NCBI RefSeq assembly: GCF_007998985.1
Contig: NZ_CP041659.1
Coordinates: 992,001 to 1,056,000 of the forward strand
DNA: 64,000 nucleotides
Direction of reading: 5' to 3'
DNA from: Sphingomonas xanthus
Lineage (GTDB): Bacteria; Pseudomonadota; Alphaproteobacteria; Sphingomonadales; Sphingomonadaceae
Of the stretch, positions 57,948 through 64,000 are shown one piece after another. The stretch's first letter is position 1; the number at the start of each line of letters is the position of its first letter. The notes beneath the pieces were generated by a model that worked only from the letters and a program-made list of their open reading frames with translations, did not search any database and was not told the DNA's origin. The translations under genes were made by a program, and so were the position numbers.

Positions 57948-59972
57948 TTAGCCGCTCGTGGCCCGAAGATCGGGCGGTACGGCTTCCGCCGCGGCCATAG
58001 CGACCACATCCTCGAGGCCCATCACCTTCTGGTGCTCGTCGCTTCCGAGCCGGCGCACAGCCACCGTTCCTTGCTCGGCCTCGCGCTTGCCGACTACCAG
58101 CAGCAGCGGGACCTTGGCGAGGCTATGCTCACGGACCTTGTAGTTGATCTTCTCGTTTCGCAGGTCGGCCTCGGCGCGCAGCCCTGCGGCCTGCAACCGG
58201 ACGACCAGCTGGCGTGCATATTCGTCGGCGTCGCTAACGATCGTCGCGACCACCAGCTGTACCGGCGACAGCCAGAGCGGAAACTTGCCAGCGTGATGCT
58301 CGATCAGGATGCCGATGAACCGCTCGAAGGTGCCGAGGATCGCACGGTGCAACATCACCGGACGGTGCCGTTCGCCATCCTCGCCGACATAAGTCGCGTC
58401 GAGCCGGTCGGGGAGAACCCGGTCGGACTGGATTGTCCCTACCTGCCAGGTGCGGCCGATCGCATCGGTCAGGTGGAACTCCAGCTTGGGGGCATAGAAA
58501 GCGCCCTCGCCCGGCAACTCCTCCCAGCCATAAGCGTCGGTTGCCCGGCCCGAGGCGATGACCGCGTCGCGCAGCTCGCATTCGGCCTTGTCCCACATCT
58601 CGTCGGTACCGAACCGCTTGTCGGGGCGAAGCGCCAGCTTGATTGCGTAATGGTCGAATCCCAGGTCCTTGTAGACGCTGTCGAGCAGGTCGCAAAAAGC
58701 CTGCACTTCTTCGACGATCTGATCTTCCCGGCAGAAGATATGGGCGTCGTCCTGGGTGAATTGGCGCACGCGCATGATGCCGTGCAGCGCGCCATGCGGC
58801 TCGTTGCGGTGGCAACAGCCGAATTCGGCCATGCGGATCGGAAGCTCGCGGTAACTCGTGATGCCCTGTTTGAAGATGAGGACATGGGCCGGGCAGTTCA
58901 TCGGCTTCAACGCCATCAGCTCGGCGTCGCCCGACAGCACTGGCGCATCGTCCTCGGTCGAAGGAATTTCGTCCGGGACGGCGAACATATTCTCCCGATA
59001 TTTGCCCCAGTGGCCGCTCTTCTCCCATTGGCGGGCGTCCATCAGCTGGGGCGTTTTCACCTCGGTATAGCCGGCCGCGTCGAGCCGGCGGCGCATATAG
59101 GATTCGAGCTGCCGCCAGATGAGGAAGCCCTTGGGATGCCAGAACACGCTCCCATGCGCTTCAGCCTGAAGGTGGAACAGGTCCATTTCCTGGCCGATGC
59201 GGCGGTGGTCGCGTTTGGCCGCTTCCTCCAGCCGGACGAGATGTTCGGCAAGCTGCTTCTTGTTGAGCCAGGCCGTGCCGTAGATCCGCGACAACATGGG
59301 ATTGTTCTGGTCGCCGCGCCAATAGGCGCCCGATACACGGGTCAGCTTGAATGCCTGCGGGTCGAGCTTACCGGTCGAGGCGAGGTGCGGGCCGCGGCAC
59401 AGGTCCATCCAGTCCGCTTCGCCACGGCCGGTCTTGTACATGGTTATCGGCTCGCCCTCGGGAAGCTCCATCACCCATTCGGCCTTGAACGTCTCTCCAC
59501 CTTTTTCGAAAAAGGTGCGGACCTGTTCGCGGCTCCATACTTCGCGGATGAGCGGCTTGTCGGCGGCGATGATCCGACGCATCTCCTCCTCGATCGCAGG
59601 CAGGTCCTCGTCGGTGAACATGCCCCGGCCGGGAGGCGGCGCGAAATCATAATAGAAACCGTCCTCGGTTGCCGGACCGAAGGTGATCTGGGTGCCCGGG
59701 AACAGGTTTTGCACCGCTTCGGCCAGCACATGGGCGAAGTCGTGGCGGAACAGTTCCAGCGCATCCTTTTCGTCGCGCGCCGTGACGAGGGCGAGCTTGC
59801 TGTCGCGCTCGAACGGGCGGTTGAGATCGCGAAGCTCCCCGTCGACCCGGGCGGCAAGCGCGGCCTTGGCAAGACCCGGACCGATCGCTGCGGCGACGTC
59901 TGCAGGCGTCGATCCGTGCGGCATCTCGCGCACGGAGCCATCGGGAAGCGAAATTCGGAACATCTCGGACAT
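57948..59972 (-). CDS. thrS: threonyl-tRNA synthetase
   Basis: 674 residues. It has an N-terminal TGS domain ([17 protein letters not shown]), an editing domain with [12 protein letters not shown] (the HxxxH of the proofreading site), a class II core with motif 2 region [15 protein letters not shown] and motif 3 region, plus an anticodon-binding C-terminus. It charges tRNA-Thr and clears Ser-tRNA-Thr. ATG at 59972; Met50-type upstream options lack similarity. Upstream lies the operator-like repeat cluster shared with the divergent membrane/XRE genes. Confidence 0.97.
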   Translation of the reverse strand: MSEMFRISLPDGSVREMPHGSTPADVAAAIGPGLAKAALAARVDGELRDLNRPFERDSKLALVTARDEKDALELFRHDFAHVLAEAVQNLFPGTQITFGPATEDGFYYDFAPPPGRGMFTDEDLPAIEEEMRRIIAADKPLIREVWSREQVRTFFEKGGETFKAEWVMELPEGEPITMYKTGRGEADWMDLCRGPHLASTGKLDPQAFKLTRVSGAYWRGDQNNPMLSRIYGTAWLNKKQLAEHLVRLEEAAKRDHRRIGQEMDLFHLQAEAHGSVFWHPKGFLIWRQLESYMRRRLDAAGYTEVKTPQLMDARQWEKSGHWGKYRENMFAVPDEIPSTEDDAPVLSGDAELMALKPMNCPAHVLIFKQGITSYRELPIRMAEFGCCHRNEPHGALHGIMRVRQFTQDDAHIFCREDQIVEEVQAFCDLLDSVYKDLGFDHYAIKLALRPDKRFGTDEMWDKAECELRDAVIASGRATDAYGWEELPGEGAFYAPKLEFHLTDAIGRTWQVGTIQSDRVLPDRLDATYVGEDGERHRPVMLHRAILGTFERFIGILIEHHAGKFPLWLSPVQLVVATIVSDADEYARQLVVRLQAAGLRAEADLRNEKINYKVREHSLAKVPLLLVVGKREAEQGTVAVRRLGSDEHQKVMGLEDVVAMAAAEAVPPDLRATSG

Positions 59973-60017
59973 GGTTTGCCCGTAGAGCGCCTCATGCCCC
60001 TCTTCAAGTAGCGCCCG

Positions 60018-60087
60018 GTACAAGCTCGCTTTACAGTGAGTAAAGGTAACTTGACAACCAACACCAGAAGTGTAAAGCTTGCTTGAC
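60018..60087. promoter_or_regulatory. cluster of three GTAAAG-N4-CTTG(A/T)AC operator-like repeats with divergent promoters
   Basis: Copies lie at 60018-60034 (minus strand), 60040-60055 and 60072-60087 (both plus). Each is an imperfect palindrome; centres are about 21 and 32 bases apart, near two and three helical turns. A consensus -35 TTGACA (60051-60056) lies in the second copy. They sit between the thrS start (59972) and the membrane/XRE genes (60109). The XRE protein is the obvious candidate to bind them. Confidence 0.55.
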
Positions 60088-60108
60088 GATTTGGGATGGG
60101 AGATGACC

Positions 60109-60288
60109 ATGTCTGTTCAAGTTAAGGCCTTGCTCTGGGCGATTTTGATCATCGCCGCCGCTTTCTTCGCCAGATGGAGCGCGATGGATGACGATGCCGC
60201 GTTCGCCCTTTTGCTGGGACTTAGCGGCGCTTCGGTGGTCCTGCTGGGCGGGACGTGTTGCCGGATGTCGGGCGGGACCGCGCGATGA
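60109..60288 (+). CDS. small two-helix membrane protein
   Basis: 59 residues, [20 protein letters not shown] then a short acidic loop and a second helix (about 30-48), ending with a CC pair. No known family. The start at 60109 has GGGAG at good spacing; ATG at 60103 is possible. It overlaps the next gene by four bases (ATGA). First gene of a three-gene module with an XRE regulator. Confidence 0.65.
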   Translation: MSVQVKALLWAILIIAAAFFARWSAMDDDAAFALLLGLSGASVVLLGGTCCRMSGGTAR

Positions 60289-60701
60289 GCCCTAACAAGC
60301 TTGCGCAGCGCCGTTACCTGTGGCGGATCCTGGCGGTCGTGACGGTCTACATGGTCGCGGTGGTCATCGGCGGGCGGCTCCATCATGCCGGACAGCTTTC
60401 GCCCGCCGGGGCGGTCGCGGCAGCGCTGGTCCCGGGTCTTTGCATCGCCGCCACTTTCTGGGCAATCGGCCGGTTCATCGTCGAGCTTGAAGACGAATTC
60501 ATGCGCATGCTGATGGTCCGCCAATCGCTCATCGCGACCGCTTTCGCCCTGTCAATTGCCGCCATTCACGGCTTCCTCAGCAGCTTCGACCTGGTCGCCA
60601 GGATCGACGCCTATTGGTGGCCAGTAAGCTGGTTCTTCGGTCTCGGGATCGGCGCCGCGGCAAATCGCATTCGTTACGGCACCTGGGGCCAATGTCTGTG
60701 A
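60285..60701 (+). CDS. four-helix membrane protein of unknown function
   Basis: 138 residues with four predicted helices (about 12-32, 42-65, 78-102, 108-128) and short basic and acidic loops (FIVELEDEFMRMLMVRQ between helices 2 and 3). I do not recognise a named family. It is translationally coupled on both sides: ATGA with the two-helix protein, and a 10-base overlap with the XRE regulator. Membrane protein plus XRE regulator pairs of this kind occur in many bacteria without a known role. Confidence 0.75.
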   Translation: MSPNKLAQRRYLWRILAVVTVYMVAVVIGGRLHHAGQLSPAGAVAAALVPGLCIAATFWAIGRFIVELEDEFMRMLMVRQSLIATAFALSIAAIHGFLSSFDLVARIDAYWWPVSWFFGLGIGAAANRIRYGTWGQCL

Positions 60702-60898
60702 AGAACCGGCTGAAGATACTCCGCGCCGAGCGCGGCTGGAGCCAGCAGGTTCTCGCCGAGCGGCTGCAGGTGTCGCGACAGAGCATCAATGCCATCGAAA
60801 CAGGTAAATATGACCCCTCGCTTCCGCTTGCGTTTCGGATCGCCGAACTGTTCGGGCTGACGATCGAGCAGATCTTCATCTCGCCATCGCAGGACTAG
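60692..60898 (+). CDS. XRE-family transcriptional regulator (short HTH protein)
   Basis: 68 residues, nearly all helix-turn-helix: NRLKILRAERGWSQQVLAE then VSRQSINAIETGKYDPSLP, with hydrophobic residues for the fifth helix (AFRIAELFGLTIEQIF). It belongs to the small Cro/cI-like group that regulates its own operon. It starts within the end of the membrane protein gene. Probably binds the repeats at 60018-60087. Confidence 0.92.
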   Translation: MSVKNRLKILRAERGWSQQVLAERLQVSRQSINAIETGKYDPSLPLAFRIAELFGLTIEQIFISPSQD

Positions 60899-60950
60899 GC
60901 CCGGCCGCTTTTCCTTGTTCTTCGAGGCAGCGTCTCGCTAATGCGCGGCA

Positions 60951-61721
60951 ATGGAACTTCCCGACCTCCCCTCGCCCGACCTCGCCTATTTCGATCCGGG
61001 CGACGGCCGCCGCATCGCCTATCGCCTGCGTGGCCCGAAGGAGGGCCGGGCAACCGTCGTCTTCCTGCCGGGCTATGCCTCGGACATGGAAGGGATCAAG
61101 GCGGAAGCGGTCGACAGCTTCTGCGCGACTCGCGGCATAGGCTGCCTGAGGATCGATTATTCCGGCACGGGATCGAGCGGCGGCGATTTCGCGCAGGGCA
61201 CGCTCGACCGGTGGCTGGCTGAGATTCTCTCGGCGATCGATCAGTTGACCGAGGGCCCTCTGGTGGTCGTCGGATCGTCGATGGGCGGCTGGCTTGGCTT
61301 GCATGTTGCGCTCCAGCGCAAGGACCGGGTGACCGGGTTCCTGGGGATCGCCGCCGCGCCGGATTTTACCGACTGGGGATTTACGCAGGACGACAAGGAC
61401 CTGATGGCCCGCGACGGCAAGCTGGAGCGCGCCAACGACTATGGCCCAGAGCCGTCGGTCACCTGGCTGGGCTTCTGGAAATCGGGCGCGGCGCACCGCC
61501 TTCTGCATTCGGCCATCGACATCACCGTCCCGGTCCGGCTCGTCCATGGCGACCAGGACCAGGACGTGCCGATGGGGGTCCCGCTGAAGCTGCTCGCCGA
61601 CCTGCGTTCATCCGATGTCCAGCTTAGAATCATCAAGAACGGCGGACACCGCCTGAGCGAGCCGCATGAAATCCACGCGATCCTGAGCGACTTGCACGGC
61701 CTCGTGGAGCAGATTGCATGA
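60951..61721 (+). CDS. alpha/beta hydrolase (thioesterase/esterase-like)
   Basis: 256 residues. The nucleophile elbow is GSSMGGW (Ser about 109), the oxyanion segment is FLPGYASDM, the acid is in HGDQDQDVP and the catalytic His in NGGHRLSEP. The triad is complete. The overall form resembles ABHD10/palmitoyl-thioesterase-like carboxylesterases. No signal peptide, so cytoplasmic. It overlaps the TPR gene by four bases. Confidence 0.88.
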   Translation: MELPDLPSPDLAYFDPGDGRRIAYRLRGPKEGRATVVFLPGYASDMEGIKAEAVDSFCATRGIGCLRIDYSGTGSSGGDFAQGTLDRWLAEILSAIDQLTEGPLVVVGSSMGGWLGLHVALQRKDRVTGFLGIAAAPDFTDWGFTQDDKDLMARDGKLERANDYGPEPSVTWLGFWKSGAAHRLLHSAIDITVPVRLVHGDQDQDVPMGVPLKLLADLRSSDVQLRIIKNGGHRLSEPHEIHAILSDLHGLVEQIA

Positions 61722-62434
61722 TCCTTGTCCTTGCCGCCGCCCTTTCTGCCAGCCTGCCCGCGAGCGCCTGCCCGACGGTCCTGACGGCCGAAGCGCAGGC
61801 TTGCCGGGCGATCGTCGCAAGCAAGTCCGGCGAGTTCGCCAAGGCGGCGCAGGCGTTCGAAAGCGCCGCCGAGCTAAGCCCGGCCGGAGACCCTGCGCGC
61901 GACCGGGCGCTTGCCGCGGCCGGCAATATGTGGATCGCGGCCGGCCAGGCTGGCAAGGCCGCGCTTGCGCTCGACAAGGCATTGGCCGGCGGCGGCCTGC
62001 GCGCAGAACAACACGGCCTTGCGCTGCTCGACCGCGCCCGCGCCGCTGAATCGCAAAACGATCTCAAAACCGCCCGCTCGAAGGTCAGCGAAGCTGCCAA
62101 GACCATCGCCGAAGATCCCTATCTATGGTTTTTCTCGGCGGCCTTGGCGATCCGCGAAGACGATATCCCGACCGCCAAGGCCGCGATCAACCGCGCGCTG
62201 GCAATGGCACCGGATTCGCCGGAAATCCTGTTCGAGGCGGGTCACGTCGCCCAGGCAGCAGGCGAGGAAGCCGCGGCACGCGACTATTGGCAAAAGACCA
62301 TGACCGCAGACCCCAACGGCGCGTCGGGCAAGGCCGCGCGCGCCGCGCTGGCGATGACGGCCGCGCCGCTGACGGTCACCAACGCAGTGGCGATCCGACC
62401 GGACGGGGACGGTGAAGGCGGAAAGCCCGAATAA
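61718..62434 (+). CDS. secreted TPR-repeat protein
   Basis: 238 residues. A signal peptide ends about residue 17 (LPASAC; a lipobox-like LPASAC is possible but weak). At least four TPR-like helical pairs follow (FAKAAQAFESAAELSP, KTAKSKVSEAA-like, PTAKAAINRALAMAPDS, AARDYWQKTMTADP). The tail is acidic and Gly-rich. Probably a periplasmic scaffold; partner unknown. Coupled (ATGA) to the alpha/beta hydrolase. Confidence 0.8.
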   Translation: MILVLAAALSASLPASACPTVLTAEAQACRAIVASKSGEFAKAAQAFESAAELSPAGDPARDRALAAAGNMWIAAGQAGKAALALDKALAGGGLRAEQHGLALLDRARAAESQNDLKTARSKVSEAAKTIAEDPYLWFFSAALAIREDDIPTAKAAINRALAMAPDSPEILFEAGHVAQAAGEEAAARDYWQKTMTADPNGASGKAARAALAMTAAPLTVTNAVAIRPDGDGEGGKPE

Positions 62435-62493
62435 GGGTTGAAATTGGCGACGTCCGGGCCGACGTCGCAGGTTATGACTGCAAGACCCCGCCC

Positions 62494-62907
62494 ATGAAAT
62501 TCCTTCACACCATGCTTCGTGTAGCCGATCCGGATGCGACGATCGCCTTCTTCAAGCTGCTCGGCCTTGAGGAACGGCGGCGCAACGAGGTACCGGAAGG
62601 CAAGTTCACCCTCATCTTCCTCGGTATCCCCGGCGAAGAGGCAGAGATTGAGCTGACCCATAATTGGGCAAACACCAGCGGCTATGACGCCGGTCGCAAC
62701 TTCGGCCACCTCGCCTTCCAGGTCGACGATATTTACGCGACCTGCCAGCACCTCGCTGACCATGGCGTGACTATCAACCGCCCGCCCCGCGACGGGCATA
62801 TGGCGTTCGTGAAGACGCCTGACGGCATTTCCATCGAGCTGTTGCAAAAAGGGCGGCGCGAGCCGGCAGAGCCCTGGGCATCGATGCCCAACACGGGAAG
62901 CTGGTGA
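62494..62907 (+). CDS. gloA: lactoylglutathione lyase (glyoxalase I)
   Basis: 137 residues, starting MKFLHTMLRVADPDATIAFF. The metal ligands of E. coli GloA are matched: His5, Glu53 (IELTHNW), His72 (FGHLAFQ) and Glu115 (SIELL), which suggests a Ni2+ enzyme. It isomerises the methylglyoxal-glutathione adduct to lactoylglutathione. The gloB gene starts at its stop codon, giving a complete glyoxalase pathway in one transcript. Confidence 0.95.
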   Translation: MKFLHTMLRVADPDATIAFFKLLGLEERRRNEVPEGKFTLIFLGIPGEEAEIELTHNWANTSGYDAGRNFGHLAFQVDDIYATCQHLADHGVTINRPPRDGHMAFVKTPDGISIELLQKGRREPAEPWASMPNTGSW

Positions 62908-63641
62908 TGCATTCATCACTGCAGATCGTCGCCGTTCCGGCCTTTGCCGACAATTATCTCTGGCTGGTTCATGACCCCGACAGTCGGGAGACCGCGGTAA
63001 TCGATCCCGGCGATCCGGCGCCCGTCATGGCGGAAGCCGGTCGGCGCGGCTGGCGCATCGACAAGATTTTCAACACCCATTGGCACCCCGATCACACCGG
63101 CGGAAACCTTGCGATAAAGGCCGCGACCGGGGCCGACATCTGGGGGCCGGCGGGCGAGAATGGACGCGTTCCCGGTCTCGACCACCCGCTTGGCGAAGGC
63201 GATACGGTCCAGATCGGCGCGCATTGCGCCCAGGTCATGGAAGTGCCCGGGCATACGATCGGGCACATCGCCTACTGGTTTGCCGGCGACAAAGCCGCGT
63301 TCGTCGGCGACACATTGTTCGCGATGGGCTGCGGCCGGCTATTTGAAGGCACACCCGAGCAGATGCATGCCTCGCTGTCGCGGCTCGCCGGCCTGCCCGA
63401 GGACACCGAACTATATTGCGCCCATGAATACACGCTCTCGAATGCCCGCTTTGCGGCACAAGCCTTTCCGGACGATGCGGCAATCGCCGATCGGCTGCTG
63501 GCGGTAGAGCAGTCGAGGATCGCCGGGCAGCCGACCGTCCCGACCAACGTCGCGATCGAGCGCGCGACCAACCCGTTCCTGCGTGCCGACAATGCCGAAC
63601 ATTTCGCGCGATTGCGCGCCGCTAAGGACGATTATCGTTAG
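62907..63641 (+). CDS. gloB: hydroxyacylglutathione hydrolase (glyoxalase II)
   Basis: 244 residues of the metallo-beta-lactamase fold. THWHPDHTGG holds His58, His60, Asp62 and His63; VPGHTIGH, VGDTLF and the late YCAHEYTLSNARFA complete the two-metal site and the C-terminal glutathione-binding part. It hydrolyses lactoylglutathione to lactate and glutathione. ATG at 62907 shares a base with the gloA stop; a GTG one codon earlier is possible. Confidence 0.96.
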   Translation: MHSSLQIVAVPAFADNYLWLVHDPDSRETAVIDPGDPAPVMAEAGRRGWRIDKIFNTHWHPDHTGGNLAIKAATGADIWGPAGENGRVPGLDHPLGEGDTVQIGAHCAQVMEVPGHTIGHIAYWFAGDKAAFVGDTLFAMGCGRLFEGTPEQMHASLSRLAGLPEDTELYCAHEYTLSNARFAAQAFPDDAAIADRLLAVEQSRIAGQPTVPTNVAIERATNPFLRADNAEHFARLRAAKDDYR

Positions 63642-63693
63642 CCTGAGGTTCAGCCGAATATGGTATAACCCTGGCATCATGAGGAGAAGTGCG

Positions 63694-64000
63694 ATGCGCC
63701 TTCCAATCACCTTGGCGACTGCAGCGGCTGTCGCCGCCCTCGCCTCCTGCACGACCGCCCCGGAGCGGGAAACAAGAAGTCCACAGGCCGCCGCCGAGCT
63801 TGCGGAAAAACTCGCCGGCAGGACGGCAGGCCCGACCAAGAGCTGCATTCCCAACTATCCATCGACGCAAATGCAGGTGATCGACGACTATACGATCCTG
63901 TTCGATGCCGGATCGACGGTCTATGTCCAGAACCCGCAAGGCGGTTGCCGAGGTCTAGCCAATGGCAGCTACACGCTGGTCACCCGGCAGTATGGCACCC
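63694..64000 (+). CDS. putative lipoprotein, 3' end cut by window
   Basis: 102 codons are visible. A lipoprotein signal MRLPITLATAAAVAALASC (lipobox Cys19) is followed by an Ala/Glu-rich linker and a domain with CIPNYP, IDDYTILFDAG, TVYVQNP and GGCRGL, which resembles small DUF6491-like lipoproteins, though I am not certain of the family. GAGGAG lies seven bases before the ATG at 63694; an in-frame ATG at 63679 is less likely. A TATAAC box at 63663-63668 may be its -10. Confidence 0.7.
   Translation, partial: MRLPITLATAAAVAALASCTTAPERETRSPQAAAELAEKLAGRTAGPTKSCIPNYPSTQMQVIDDYTILFDAGSTVYVQNPQGGCRGLANGSYTLVTRQYGT

Noticed and set aside
57297..60011. 904-codon open frame on the plus strand
   Set aside because: It lies antisense to infC and thrS in a GC-rich codon-position shadow; it has no start context or recognisable domain, while both minus-strand genes are clear.

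Overview
The window is a GC-rich, densely packed chromosomal segment of an alphaproteobacterium, most likely of the order Sphingomonadales. The support is the mix of genes rather than a marker gene: an alphaproteobacterial infA-maf-RNase E/G-yacG-tRNA cluster, DUF1489 and CC_3452-type proteins, a CarD regulator, sucC followed by etfBA, a PmtA-like phospholipid methyltransferase, a long TonB-dependent receptor, and many lipoproteins and secreted peptidases. I see no rRNA, insertion sequence, prophage, integrase, attachment site or CRISPR array. The content is chromosomal backbone with a few lineage-specific modules.

Layout. 1-5 kb: 5' part of a PfkB-type kinase, a small lipoprotein, queG, an ABC exporter pair and a PEP-mutase/isocitrate-lyase-like enzyme. 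5-9.7 kb: an M49-type lipoprotein peptidase, then a LytS/LytTR two-component system read with two small secreted proteins of unknown function. 9.8-17.3 kb: an HD-domain oxygenase candidate overlapping an alpha/beta hydrolase, nusB, thiL, a K+-independent-type membrane pyrophosphatase (hppA), and infA-maf-RNase E/G-yacG-tRNA-Phe. 17.3-23.4 kb: nhaA; a divergent ECF sigma/anti-sigma pair facing a secreted subtilase and a secreted glycine/alanine-rich protein that share a mature N-terminus; a DUF885 peptidase. 23.4-34.3 kb: sucC-etfB-etfA, dinB, carD, two GIN-domain (DUF2807) surface proteins, DUF1489, mgtE, a cyclophilin, a DUF418 membrane protein and a short-chain dehydrogenase.

34.3-43.4 kb: a class III adenylate cyclase fused to TPRs, a candidate structured small RNA, a CDC48/VAT-type double AAA+ ATPase, an MFS exporter, PmtA-like and cardiolipin-synthase-like lipid enzymes, rpoZ, an HxlR regulator and a CC_3452-like protein. 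43.5-54 kb: rsh, a Tat-exported intradiol dioxygenase-like protein, maeB, mutS and glnD. 54-64 kb: a TonB-dependent receptor with an unusual proline-rich tail, infC (probably starting at AUA), thrS, a three-gene membrane/XRE module with a cluster of operator-like repeats, an alpha/beta hydrolase, a TPR protein, gloA-gloB and a truncated lipoprotein at the right edge.

Regulation of growth state recurs: ppGpp (rsh), PII uridylylation (glnD), omega subunit (rpoZ), CarD, NusB, cAMP and an ECF sigma factor. Translation (infA, infC, thrS, tRNA-Phe, queG) and envelope functions make up most of the rest. Genes are tightly packed. Same-strand neighbours often overlap by ATGA, and six convergent pairs share exactly four bases through interlocked stop codons. 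The only gene-free stretch of about 300 bases (36158-36460) holds the small RNA candidate and its terminator.
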